NCBI GenBank assembly: GCA_052144935.1
Contig: JBKQPR010000310.1
Location: 22,054 to 86,053 of the forward strand
Reading direction: 5' to 3'
DNA length: 64,000 nt
Origin: JOPF133 sp052144935
GTDB taxonomy: Bacteria > Acidobacteriota > Terriglobia > Bryobacterales > Bryobacteraceae
The notes beneath the pieces were generated by a model. The model did no database searches and was not told the DNA's origin. It saw only the letters and a program-made list of their open reading frames with translations. The translations under genes were made by a program, and so were the position numbers. How positions within the stretch are numbered: position 1 is the stretch's first letter; each line of letters begins with the position of its first letter. Shown piece after piece: positions 1-8,914 of the stretch.

Positions 1-320
1 TGGGCGACCACAAAATTCTTCTTGGCCGCCAACGCGCGCTGCAGCACACGGAGGGTCGGCTGGAAGGTAGTGGCGATGCCAATCACCGGAATGTTGGGAT
101 CGCCCAGGTGGAAACGGTCGAAGTTCGAGGGACCCCAGACGACGCCTTCGGCCGCCAGCTTGCCTTTGATGCGGTCGACGATTTGGGCGGCCGTGAGCGG
201 ATCCTGGGCCGCGGCGGAACCGCCCAGGGCTGTCCCTGCCGCCAGGGCCGAGCTTGCCGCCACGGCCCATTGAGCGAACCCTCGGCGGGAGATGCGGTTG
301 TCCCTATCGATAGTGTCCAT
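1..320 (-). CDS. Nif3-like protein with Tat signal, 5' part only
   Basis: This open frame starts at 320 and runs off the left edge, so only the first ~106 residues are present. An AGGAG-type ribosome site lies just upstream of the ATG. The N-terminus has a Tat-like signal (RISRRGFAQW, then a hydrophobic Ala/Ser/Gly stretch ending near AAAQDP). The mature part contains VLQRALAAKKNFVVA, which closely matches VLRRAAAEKKNLIIS in the adjacent upstream gene at 332-1189, so the two are paralogues of the Nif3/YbgI-like family (hexameric dinuclear-metal proteins of unsettled biochemical role). They are 11 bases apart on one strand and are probably cotranscribed. Export of a Nif3-like protein is unusual. 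The metal ligands cannot be judged because the C-terminal part is missing. Confidence 0.7.
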   Translation of the reverse strand, partial: MDTIDRDNRISRRGFAQWAVAASSALAAGTALGGSAAAQDPLTAAQIVDRIKGKLAAEGVVWGPSNFDRFHLGDPNIPVIGIATTFQPTLRVLQRALAAKKNFVVA

Positions 321-331
321 ATATATTCTCC

Positions 332-1189
332 TCACGACCGGGGAATCCAACTGGGGTCGGGGGTCTCGCAATATTCGACGGGCAGCGCGGGAAACACTTC
401 CCGCAACCAGTTGGCCATCTCGGCGCAGCCCGGCGCCTCCGAAGCCAGGTGGCCGATCGCCAGCATGGCGATCTTGCGGCCGGTCGCCATCACATCCTGG
501 AAATAAGCGATGGCGCCATCCACCTCGTCCACGGTGCCTCCGCCGCCAGCGATCGCGCCATCGATCTTCGGGTCGGCCAAAAGACGGGCCAGAGCGGGCG
601 TGGGGTCGGTCTCGCCGGCCAACACCGCCACGCGGGTGACGCTGCTAGCGGGATCGCCGACCGTGCGCGGAGAGAAGGCCCTCAGGCGGTCGGCAACGGT
701 CTGGGCGAGAGCCGCCAGCGTGGTCCGCGGCACGTCGCAGACCACCCCGCGCGAGCGGTCCGTGGGCGCCGATGCCAGCGGCTTCAACCCCAGCGCCTGC
801 GCCAGAGCCAGCGACTGCGCTTTGGGCTTGAAAAGGTCCCAGGCGGAAGCGTATCGATAGACCATCATTTGGTTCGCGTCGATGATTTCGCGCTTCGCCC
901 GCACCACCGGATCGTCCTTCATGGCGGCTTCGAGACCATCGGTCCCGTAGCTGTAGTACAGGCCACCGTGGAGAAAGTAAGGGTGTTCGCGGCTGATAAT
1001 CAGGTTCTTCTTCTCCGCGGCGGCGCGGCGCAGGACGTCAAGCGTGGGCGCGTAGCAAACCATCACCCCCAGCACCTGCGTATTCGCGTTGCCGGCGCAC
1101 AAGCCCTCGTACCGGGCAGTACTCATGGGGTCGCCCAATGCGGCGCACACGATCAAGTCGGCGGTTCGTCCCGTCATTTCGGTTTCCAT
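332..1189 (-). CDS. Nif3/YbgI-like dinuclear metal-centre protein
   Basis: A 285-residue protein beginning METEMTGRTADL. The start at 1189 is preceded by GGAAAGGTGA at a suitable distance; the frame stays open further upstream but has no better start. The segment LDVLRRAAAEKKNLIISREHPYF is typical of the N-terminal domain of Nif3-like proteins, where the His lies in the metal site, and the C-terminal half contains VRVAVLAGE-like and MLAIGHLASE segments, including a His expected in the second half of the metal site. There is no signal peptide, unlike its tandem paralogue at 1-320. The family is widespread with only proposed functions (GTP cyclohydrolase-like fold, metal-dependent hydrolase). 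The call is by family resemblance; the substrate is unknown. Confidence 0.72.
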   Translation of the reverse strand: METEMTGRTADLIVCAALGDPMSTARYEGLCAGNANTQVLGVMVCYAPTLDVLRRAAAEKKNLIISREHPYFLHGGLYYSYGTDGLEAAMKDDPVVRAKREIIDANQMMVYRYASAWDLFKPKAQSLALAQALGLKPLASAPTDRSRGVVCDVPRTTLAALAQTVADRLRAFSPRTVGDPASSVTRVAVLAGETDPTPALARLLADPKIDGAIAGGGGTVDEVDGAIAYFQDVMATGRKIAMLAIGHLASEAPGCAEMANWLREVFPALPVEYCETPDPSWIPRS

Positions 1190-1268
1190 CACGTCACCTT
1201 TCCGAACAAGCAGTAAGCCGCAGCCAAGATTGGCTGCCCTCCACAGCAGCATAACCGCAACCAAGGCG

Positions 1269-1285
1269 CCGGCGCTTCGCGCCGG
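1269..1285. terminator. short GC-rich hairpin between GH95 and Nif3-like genes
   Basis: CCGGCGC-TTC-GCGCCGG is a perfect 7-bp stem with a 3-base loop in the 184-base gap (1190-1373) between the end of the GH95 fragment and the Nif3-like start, both on the minus strand. There is no run of T after it on either strand, so termination is only a possibility. Nothing else was seen in this gap. Confidence 0.3.
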
Positions 1286-1373
1286 TGGCAAGCGACACAA
1301 GGCGATCGCCTGCCCCACGGAAAATCGTCGCGGCGCGCGAAGAGTTGAGGCTCTCGTAATACGGAATCAAACA

Positions 1374-3556
1374 CTAAGGCGTGCCTCGCGCAAACCCGCA
1401 AACCGGCAAACCGGCAAACCGGTGTTGCGTGCTTTCCATTGCCCTGGTTCTCCTGGTCACTCGAACGCCACAATGTACTCCTGGCGCGCATCGAAACTGG
1501 ACGCGAACCGTGCCATCGGCCTCCGCCTTCCACGCCACGTCCCGGCCTTGGCAGCGGATGCCGCGGATCCGCTGGCCGCGCGGAGGCCGCAAGCGCTGCT
1601 CGCCCCTCACGGTGGAGCGTAGCCGGGCGGAGGTGGCACGCCCGGCGGTCCATTCGGCGTCCACCTCGATAGCGCCGCGCGCCCGCAGTCCCTTGAACCG
1701 GCCCTGGGGCCAAGCTGCCGGAAGCGCCGGCAGGATGGCGATTTCACCCGCGTGACTCTGCAGCAGCATCTCGGCGATCCCCGCGGTTCCGCCCAGGTTG
1801 CCGTCGATCTGGTACACCCGTCCGCCGTTGAGGAGGCTGGCCGTTGCCGAGCGCGCCAGCAAGTTGCGGATGCCATCGAACGCCTGGTCTCCATCGCCCA
1901 GCCGCGCCCATATGTTGGCGTACCACGCCGCTGGCCACCCGCCCCGGCCGCCGCCATGATCGACGCGGCGCTGCAGCGAGACCCGTGCCGCCTGGGCCCA
2001 TTCCGGCGTCCCGTGCAAAGTGATCTCGTCTCCCGGGTAGACCGCGAACATATGGGAGACGTGGCCCATGCCCGGGTTCGGCTCGTCGTAGTCTTCGCTC
2101 CACTCCTGCAACTGGCCGTACTTGCCCTTCTTCAGCTCAGGGATGCGCTTCAGCGTGGCGGCCAGCCGCTCGCGGAACGCGGCGTCCGTCCTCAGGATCT
2201 CCGAGGCCTGAATGCACGCGGTGAACAGCATGTGAATGATTTCGTAGTCCATGGTGGCCCCCACGGTCAGGTGGGCCACCGTGCCGTCGGCCATGCGGTA
2301 GCTGTTCTCGGGCGAATACGACGGGTTGGTCACCAGGCGACCCTTGCCGTCCTCGACGAGAAAGTCGGCCAGAAACCCGGCGGCCTCCTTCATCACCGAA
2401 TAGGCCTCGATCAGGAAGCCGGGGTCCAGTCCGAAGCGGTAGTGCTCCCAGAAATGCAAGGCCAGCCAGGCGCCGCCCATGGGCCAGGTGCCGCAGTAGG
2501 CGTAATCCACCGGCGCGGTGTCTCCCCAGGCGTCCAGATTGTGATGGAAGCAGAATCCGCCGCAGCCGTACATCTCGCGCGCCGTGCGCCGGCCGCTGGG
2601 GAGTGACATCTTCACCAGGGCGAACAGCGGTTCGTGCAATTCCGCCAGGTTGGCGACCTCGGCCGGCCAGTAATTCATTTCCGTATTGATGTTGATGGTG
2701 TACTTGCTATCCCATGGCGGCGCCATCTTGTCGTTCCAGATCCCTTGCAGATTCGCGGCCATGGACCCGGGGCGGCTGCTGGCCATCAGCAGGTAACGGC
2801 CGAATTGGAAGTACAGCGCGGCAAGCTCGGGATCGGCGCCGCCATTGCGGAAGCGCGCCAAACGCTCGTCGGTGGGCGGCGCGGCGGCGGCATCGGCATC
2901 GGGGGTTGCGCTTCCCAGCGCCAGCTCGACACGATGGAACAAGCTCTGGTGATCGGCCACGTGAGCGGCGCGCAGCGCGTCGAACGGCTTCACGGCGCGC
3001 GCGAGGAGCAGGTCGCAAGCCCCGGCCGGATCGCCGCCCGCGTAGTTCGTCGCGGCCACCAGGATCAAGGTGGCGGCATTGGCATTCGATAGGGCCAGTT
3101 CATTGCCCGCGGCCTCAACGCTTCCGCCATCCAAAACCGCGCGCAGCACTGCCCGGAATTTGACGCCCGTGGGTTCAAGCTGGGCGCGCTCAGCGGCCAG
3201 GCGCCCGGCGCTCAAATTGGGTGTGATCCAGGCGTTGGTGTGGGCGATGGCTTCGCCCGTCAGAATCAGACGGTCCGGCTTCACCGCTTCCGTCTGGCTG
3301 TCCTGCTCGCGCGTCAATGCGACGCGCAACGAAACGCGCCGGGGCCGATCGCACGAGATGCGCACTACTACGGCCTGGCCCGGCGCCGAGACGAAAACCT
3401 CGCGCGTGCAATGGGCATCGCCGATCCGGTACGTCACCCTGGCAATGCCGGTGTCCAGATTCAGTTCCCGCCGGTAATCGGCGGCATTCTCCAGCTCGGG
3501 AAAGGTGAGGATCAGATCGCCCAGCGGCTGGTACGGCGGCTGGCGATTGGGAACGC
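1374..3556 (-). pseudogene. GH95 alpha-L-fucosidase, catalytic C-terminal fragment
   Basis: About 725 codons of a glycoside hydrolase family 95 protein (inverting alpha-1,2-L-fucosidase/L-galactosidase type). The frame stays homologous well upstream of its first usable start (GTG at 3437): just before it lie YQPLGDLILTFPE and YRRELNLDTGIARV, which belong to the N-terminal beta domain. The conserved catalytic stretches are present: NINTEMNYWPAE, NPSYSPENSY and QIDGNLGGTAGIAEMLLQSH. Homology stops at about 3550, where a fabG fragment on the opposite strand begins. The missing signal peptide and first ~110 residues lie at 8403-8747, same strand, so one gene has been split by the intervening 4.86 kb. 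The last ~30 residues are encoded across an 8-bp tandem repeat (1391-1422) and look non-native. As it stands the protein cannot be exported normally and is probably inactive. Confidence 0.8.
1391..1422. repeat. 8-bp tandem repeat at the 3' end of the GH95 fragment
   Basis: Four adjoining copies of CAAACCGG (the first imperfect, CAAACCCG). Because 8 is not a multiple of 3, changes in copy number would shift the C-terminal reading frame of the overlapping gene. Confidence 0.7.
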
Positions 3557-3976
3557 CCAGTGCTGCGCATCAACCTGGATGGCGCGTTTCTATGTTCGCA
3601 GGCGGCCCTGCCCTCCATGATGCGCAACCGCTGGGGGCGCATCATCAACATTGCCTCCGTGGTGGGACAGGCGGGCAGCGCCGGGCAGGCCAACTACGCG
3701 GCCTCCAAGGCTGGCCTCATCGGACTCACCAAGGCCCTGGCGCAGGAGATGGCCAGTCGCGGCATCACCGTGAACGCGGTCGCCCCCGGCTACATCGCTA
3801 CCGACATGACGGCCGTGCTGTCCGACGAAGTCCGGCAGAAGATTCTGGCGGCCGTCCCGCTCGGTCGCATGGGCAAGCCCGAGGACATTGCCACGGCGGT
3901 GAAATTCCTGGCCAGCGAAGATGCCGCTTACATCACCGGCCAGGTGCTGGCGGTAAACGGCGGAATGTACATGTAG
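3557..3976 (+). pseudogene. fabG: FabG-like SDR reductase, C-terminal half only
   Basis: About 139 residues homologous to 3-oxoacyl-ACP reductase (FabG, short-chain dehydrogenase), starting in mid-protein at VLRINLDGAFL. That position is normally about residue 105 of a ~247-residue enzyme. The catalytic YAASK motif, the preceding IINIASVVG strand with its Ser, and the C-terminal VNAVAPGYIATDM and VNGGMYM ends are intact. The NADPH-binding Rossmann half (TGxxxGIG) is missing: upstream of 3557 the DNA reads as GH95 on the other strand. The GTG at 3560 could serve as a start, but the product would lack cofactor binding. This is the left end of the DNA block lodged in the GH95 gene. Confidence 0.85.
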
Positions 3977-4046
3977 CCGGCCGAGGTCGGCGCCTTCTCC
4001 TTGAGGTATGATGATCTGACAGTCTACAAACTGGCGGCATGGTGCT

Positions 4047-6707
4047 ATGAGTGGCGCACCTATACAAGACGATCATCCGTCCGGCGCCTCGACTCAGTCT
4101 CTTGGTCCGCCGTCTGGTCCCAGCTTATCCAGCCATAGGTTAAATGCCGGTGACCGCCTGGCAGGGCGGTTCGTCATTGTGCAGTTCCTGGCACATGGCG
4201 GCATGGGCGAAGTCTACGAGGCTGCCGACGAGCACCTCCAGGGAAAACACTGTGCTCTGAAAACCCTGCGCGCCGAGAGAGCCGCCGATCCAACCGTACG
4301 TCAGCGATTCGAGCGGGAAGTCCTGCTCGCCCGCGAAATCTCGCACGCCAATGTCTGCCCCACTTACGACCTTTTCCGCGAGGATTCGCCGGGCGGCCCG
4401 CTCCTGTTTCTAACCATGAAACTTCTTCGCGGCGAGTCCCTCGGCAACCGTCTCGCTCGCGCCGGCCCCTTCACTCCCGAAGCGGCCCTGCCGATCCTCC
4501 GGCAGATGGCCGCGGCGCTGGACGCCGCCCACCGGGCCGGCGTGATTCATCGCGATTTCAAGCCCGGCAACGTGATGCTGGAATCCGCCGGGCAGGAAAT
4601 CCGCGTGTCCGTCACAGACTTCGGACTCTCCCGGCTGTTCGAATCCGATAGCACCCTCGCCCAGACGGGCGCTCTTTCCGGCACGGTCGGGTATATCGCG
4701 CCGGAACTCCTTCAGGGCCGTGTGGCCTCTCCCGCTAGCGACGTCTACGCTCTCGGCGTCACTGTTCACGAGATGCTTACCGGCCGCAAGCCACACCATA
4801 AGCCTGGGTCGCCCGCATTTGTTTCGCCCAGCGCTTTCGTGAAAGACCTGCCGCGTGCCTGGAACCGGATGATCCTGGGGTGTCTAGAGTACGACCCATC
4901 GAAGCGCTTCCAGTCCGCTGGCGAAGCCTTGTCCATCATTGACTCTCCGAGCTCCGCCAGCAGGGCGGCGACCCTTCGCCGCCCTGCATCTCGCCGCGGC
5001 TTTGCGCAGGCCGCTGCCGGCGCCGGCGTCCTCCTGGCCGGTTCTCTTTGGCTGAGCTGGCCGAGGCTGGACGCGCTCCTGCATCCGCTCCCCAAGCGCC
5101 GCTTCGTGGCCTTGATGGTGTGGCCGCAACCCGCCGCCGGCTCGGTGGACCAGGCGTTGTCGCGCGGCGTTCTGGAGGCTATCGGCAACCGCCTGGCGCG
5201 TGCGGAAGGCCGGGTCAAAGACCTTCTGGTGATCTCGCCCGGGGACGTCGTCGGCCAGGCGCCGCCAAAGACTCCCGCGGACGCTGTTGGCGCACTGGGC
5301 GCCAACCTGGTGCTTACGGCGTCCCTGGCTTCGGGCAACTCCGGGTTCACCCTCAGCCTCAATCTACTGGACCCGGCCACCGGCAAGGTTCTTCGTCAGG
5401 ATCACATGTCCTGCCCGCCCGCCAGCGTGAGCCTGCTGCCGGAACGCGCGTCGGCTGCCGCCGCGGCCCTGCTGGAGGTTCCCGTAGTGCAGTCCCGGAT
5501 GAAGGACCAGGAGGAACTGGCGAGTGTCGCGCCCGCCGCCTATCAGGCATTCATCGGCGCCGAAGATCTGGTGGCCCTGCCCAACGATGCCGGTCTCGAT
5601 CAAGCCATCGAACGCTACCAGAAAGCGCTCGAATTGGATCCTCGTTTCGCGCTTGGGTACGCGAAACTAGCGATGGCCTTCGTTCGTAAGTTTCATCTGT
5701 CGGAGGACAAGGCCGCGCTCACTCTCGCCGGTAAGAATGCTCAACTGGCCCTCCGCTACAACCCCAACTCGGCTACCGGCGTTTTCAGCCAGGCCGTCGT
5801 CTACCTGTATTCCGGTGAAATCCAGAGCGCCATCGACACCATCGGCAGGGCGCTCGAACTGGACCCCGGCAATCCGCGGATCCTGCTCTATAAGGCGAGC
5901 GCTTTTCGGGATCTGGATCGTGCAGGCGAGGAAGAAGAGGCGTACCGCGAGATCCTGAAAGACCGGCCCAACTATTGGCCGGCCTCGAACGAGCTGGGCC
6001 GGGCGCTCTACCGGCATGGCAAATATCGGGAGGCCGCGGAAGCATTCAGCGAAGCCGCCACGGTGGCCCCCAAGGTTGCTTTGCCCCTCACCAACCTGGG
6101 CGCCATGTACCTGGTTTTGGGCCGCCGCGGCGAGGCCGCGCAGGCTTTTCAACAAAGCCTGCAACATGCTCCCAACGAGCTTGCCTGGTTGAACCTCGGC
6201 AACATCGAGTTCGAGGACGGCCACTATCGGAAAGCGCTCGAGTATTACGGTCAGGCTCGCGATCTGAAGCCCAAAGACGATCTCCCCTGGCGCAACATCG
6301 GCGATTGTTATACCATGCTCGGCGAACCCCGGCCGGTGATCGAAAACTACGCCAAAGCAGCTGACGTGCTCTCTGAAAGGCTCAAGACGAATCCGAAACG
6401 CGGCTTCGCATGGATGACGCTGGCTTTTTACGACGCTAAACTGGGTCGCCATGAGCAAGCTGAGGCTGACCTCAAAACTGCCGAAGAGCATGGCGCCACT
6501 GATGTCGAGTCCCAGTTCACCAAAGCGCAGGCTTTGGCCCTGCTCGGCCGCAAAGAGGAAGCGTTGCGGCTCGTGTTGTCCTGCATCGATCAAGGATTAT
6601 CCGTCGTGGAAGTGCAACTGGCTCTGGATCTCAAAGACCTTCGGGAAGACCCTCGCTACCTCCGTCACATCGCTCAGCTCAAACCAACACAAACGAGGAC
6701 GCCGTGA
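4047..6707 (+). CDS. receptor-like Ser/Thr protein kinase with TPR tail
   Basis: An 886-residue protein. Residues ~38-300 form a bacterial (PknB-type) Ser/Thr kinase: glycine loop LAHGGMGEVYEA (48-59), ATP Lys at ~72, catalytic HRDFKPGN at 168-175, metal-binding DFG at 191-193 and YIAPE in the activation segment, all intact. A hydrophobic segment (~316-335, AAAGAGVLLAGSLWLSW) should cross the membrane. It is followed by a domain of ~150 residues and then at least eight TPR-like repeats (~500-880; for example ALELDPRFALGYAKLAMAF, LELDPGNPRILLYKASA). The TPRs should therefore lie outside the cytoplasm and could sense or bind a partner. The next gene overlaps its stop by 4 bases. A possible weak promoter (TTGAGG, 18 bases, TACAAA) lies at about 4001-4030. 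The gene is complete although it sits inside the block that splits GH95. Confidence 0.9.
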   Translation: MSGAPIQDDHPSGASTQSLGPPSGPSLSSHRLNAGDRLAGRFVIVQFLAHGGMGEVYEAADEHLQGKHCALKTLRAERAADPTVRQRFEREVLLAREISHANVCPTYDLFREDSPGGPLLFLTMKLLRGESLGNRLARAGPFTPEAALPILRQMAAALDAAHRAGVIHRDFKPGNVMLESAGQEIRVSVTDFGLSRLFESDSTLAQTGALSGTVGYIAPELLQGRVASPASDVYALGVTVHEMLTGRKPHHKPGSPAFVSPSAFVKDLPRAWNRMILGCLEYDPSKRFQSAGEALSIIDSPSSASRAATLRRPASRRGFAQAAAGAGVLLAGSLWLSWPRLDALLHPLPKRRFVALMVWPQPAAGSVDQALSRGVLEAIGNRLARAEGRVKDLLVISPGDVVGQAPPKTPADAVGALGANLVLTASLASGNSGFTLSLNLLDPATGKVLRQDHMSCPPASVSLLPERASAAAAALLEVPVVQSRMKDQEELASVAPAAYQAFIGAEDLVALPNDAGLDQAIERYQKALELDPRFALGYAKLAMAFVRKFHLSEDKAALTLAGKNAQLALRYNPNSATGVFSQAVVYLYSGEIQSAIDTIGRALELDPGNPRILLYKASAFRDLDRAGEEEEAYREILKDRPNYWPASNELGRALYRHGKYREAAEAFSEAATVAPKVALPLTNLGAMYLVLGRRGEAAQAFQQSLQHAPNELAWLNLGNIEFEDGHYRKALEYYGQARDLKPKDDLPWRNIGDCYTMLGEPRPVIENYAKAADVLSERLKTNPKRGFAWMTLAFYDAKLGRHEQAEADLKTAEEHGATDVESQFTKAQALALLGRKEEALRLVLSCIDQGLSVVEVQLALDLKDLREDPRYLRHIAQLKPTQTRTP

Positions 6708-7378
6708 ACCGACACACACCGTGGATACTTGCTCTGCTGATCGGCTTTGCCATTGGCTACTACACCGAAATGAAGCTGAAGACAAACGACATCACACTCG
6801 TTGTTCGAAACAATGGGGCGTTGCTGGTGCATCCGAATGCCGGCGACACCGTTCATTGGCTCGACGAACAGTTAGGGAACACGATCAGGGTCAAGTTCGA
6901 CCGCACGCCTCCCTGTTCCGACAAGGTCGATTCCGACAACATGTTGAAAAACTGCACCGTAAACGTATCCGCTGGAGTTTACGGGTATGGCTGCGAAAAC
7001 GATAAGTGTGTGGACCCCGGCATCGGCGTCGGAGGGGATGTCTTAATCCTGGGCACTGCCGCCCAGGCCGTCAAGTTGACGGCCCACCTGCCGACTCCCG
7101 ATACCCAGACCGTATTTTGCGATGCTAATAAAGCGGGGGGCCCGGCGGTGACCGCGACCAAGTCCAATATCCTGGAATGGGTGGTTGGAGACGGTTCTCC
7201 CGGCAACCAGTGGACCGTCACTCTGCCGAACGGAACGTGTCAACAGGGCGACGCGCCGTTGAAGGCGGGCCAGATTTGCACGGTGATTGCAGGCCCCACT
7301 GCCGCTGCCCCCTACCAGATCACCGGCACTTCCTGCAGCGCCGCCGCAAACGGACAAGGGACCCTGACGATTCAGTAA
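6704..7378 (+). CDS. membrane-anchored Cys-rich protein, unrecognised
   Basis: A 224-residue protein starting with GTG that overlaps the kinase stop codon (GTGA), so the two are translationally coupled. One N-terminal hydrophobic segment (WILALLIGFAIGYYTEM) acts as signal anchor; the rest appears exported. It contains about nine Cys, with a cluster around residues 67-107 (PPCSDK, NCTVNV, GYGCENDKCVDPG) and more near the C-terminus, consistent with disulfides. The middle part (HPNAGDTVHWLDE) is reminiscent of cupredoxin-like beta folds but no copper ligand set is evident. I do not recognise the family. Coupling suggests it is a partner or extracellular ligand-binding subunit of the kinase; this is inference. 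Confidence 0.75.
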   Translation: MNRHTPWILALLIGFAIGYYTEMKLKTNDITLVVRNNGALLVHPNAGDTVHWLDEQLGNTIRVKFDRTPPCSDKVDSDNMLKNCTVNVSAGVYGYGCENDKCVDPGIGVGGDVLILGTAAQAVKLTAHLPTPDTQTVFCDANKAGGPAVTATKSNILEWVVGDGSPGNQWTVTLPNGTCQQGDAPLKAGQICTVIAGPTAAAPYQITGTSCSAAANGQGTLTIQ

Positions 7379-7402
7379 GCCAAGTCAGCGAGGTCCGATT
7401 CC

Positions 7403-8410
7403 CTATGACCCCGCGAGTGCCTTCGCCTTGGCCTCTTCGCCCCACCGCAGCGGATCGGGGCCCGATAGTTGCAGGAACAGCCGGTAATTGGCGCGCGCTT
7501 CGTCTGCCTTGCCCTGTTTGGCCGCCTCTTCGCCGCGCAGATAGTAGAAACGCGGAAAGGAGAAGCCGAGGAACGCGTCGGCGCCCGTGAATGCTGGTAC
7601 GGGGATCGCCTTCAAGAGCGGCGCGGCGTCGGCTGCGCGGCCGGTTTCCAGATAACCCCAGGCCAGCAGCACCTGTGCGGTCTCATCCGGCTGCGGCGGA
7701 CCAGCTTCAAGCGAATGCTGCAGAATCTCCGAGGCGGGTTGAAATTCTCCCTCCTGCAGCAATGCCGCCGTCATCGCCAAGGTCCGGATTGCGGCCTGCT
7801 GCGGATTGGGGAATGCCTGCGCGGCGCGCCCGGACCATTCGCCGGCCGGGGCCGGAGGCAGCAACAGGAACCGGATGATCATGCCCATCCCACCGCCGTT
7901 GGAACCGATGGCTTCCGCCGCCTTCTGCGCCGCGGCGCGGTCGCCCAGCATCAGCTCCCACACGGCCAGTTCCGCCCAGACGCGCGGAGCCACGTCATTG
8001 AGCGACGCGCGGGCGTAAACCTCCATTTGCCGGCAAGCGTCTTTGCGACGTCCGGTAAGCCACATCCACTCGATTTTGCGGAGGTCTACCAGCGGGTCGT
8101 GCGCCGCCGCGCGGGCCTGGTGATAACGATCCGCCAGCGTGCTCGCGCCGGCAATATCGCCCGACCATAGCCGCGCCATGGCCGCCTTAAAGTACTCGCC
8201 GTTATTGCGGAAGTTGGGGTCCTTTTGCGCCGCCCGCAGGTAGGCCGCTTCGGCATCGGGAAAGCGGCCGCACATCAGGCTCACATCGCCCAGCGAATCG
8301 ATGGGATTCAAATCGTTGGGCCGAAGCGCGGCATAGTGGCGGGCCGCGTCGCGCGCGCCATCGCAATCGCCCGCATCGGCGGAGGCATAGGCCAGCGCGT
8401 TCCAGGAATT
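7403..8410 (-). pseudogene. TPR-repeat protein, C-terminal fragment
   Basis: This frame reads as the C-terminal part of a tetratricopeptide protein. It opens at about 8404 with WNALAYASADAG, then RHYAALRPNDLNPIDSLGD and the classic FPDAEAAYLRAAQKDPNF, and ends with AKALAGS at 7403. Similar C-terminal TPR blocks occur in acidobacterial kinase or transcription-activator TPR proteins. A TGA stop lies immediately upstream in this frame (8411-8413), and beyond it the same strand encodes the N-terminus of GH95, so the N-terminal part is absent and no start or ribosome site belongs to it. It is the right end of the DNA block inserted in GH95, and it converges on the 6704-7378 gene with only 24 bases between. 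Confidence 0.75.
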
Positions 8411-8747
8411 TCAACTTCTCGTCCGCCAGTTCGGTGGCCTCAAGCGGCTTTCCCTCGAACAACAGACGCCGCACTTCCGGCAGGGCCTTGGCCGCCTCCG
8501 GGTTGACGCGATCCCGCTTCCGGCCGTTCCAGATGGTGTCCTCGTTGAGCTGGATGCGCTCCCGCTGGATTCCGCCGAACACCATGGCGCCCAGCCTGCC
8601 GTTGCCGAGCGGCAGCGCGTCCTCCCATTTTGCGGCCGCCTGCCGGTACCACAACAGGTGGGGAGCGGCAGCCGGCGGCGCCGCGAGGATGGCGGTTGCA
8701 AAAGGCAGATGCAGGAGACCGCGTAAAAGCCTGTGTTGGGAGATCAT
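8403..8747 (-). pseudogene. GH95 alpha-L-fucosidase, N-terminal fragment
   Basis: The ATG at 8747 has a good ribosome site (AGAGGAG, 7 bases upstream) and begins MISQHRLLRGLLHLPF, a signal peptide ending around LAAPPAAA. The mature start is diagnostic of GH95: LWYRQAAAKWEDALPLGNG, then GAMVFGG and QLNEDTIWNG. Homology continues through VRRLLFEGKPLEATELADEKL and stops at about 8412, where the TPR fragment joins in another frame. In intact GH95 proteins the next element would be the YQPLGDL strand, which is found at about 3540 on the same strand. The N-fragment end and the C-fragment start are therefore almost contiguous in protein terms, with few if any residues lost. Confidence 0.85.
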
Positions 8748-8914
8748 AGACCGGCTCCTCTGGTCCGTCACGTCAGAGTGAACTCAACTTGAACTCAACT
8801 ATAGATCCTCATCGGGGGAGCGGGCAACGTTAAGGCCGATAGCTACGGGTGCGCGCAACCCGATCCTCGCTCCGCCAAGGTAAGATTGAGAGCAGTGCGG
8901 GAAAGGCGAGCGAC

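Noticed and set aside
3550..8412. Composite transposon carrying the kinase
   Set aside because: No transposase, no terminal inverted repeats at the two junctions, and both borders fall inside truncated genes.
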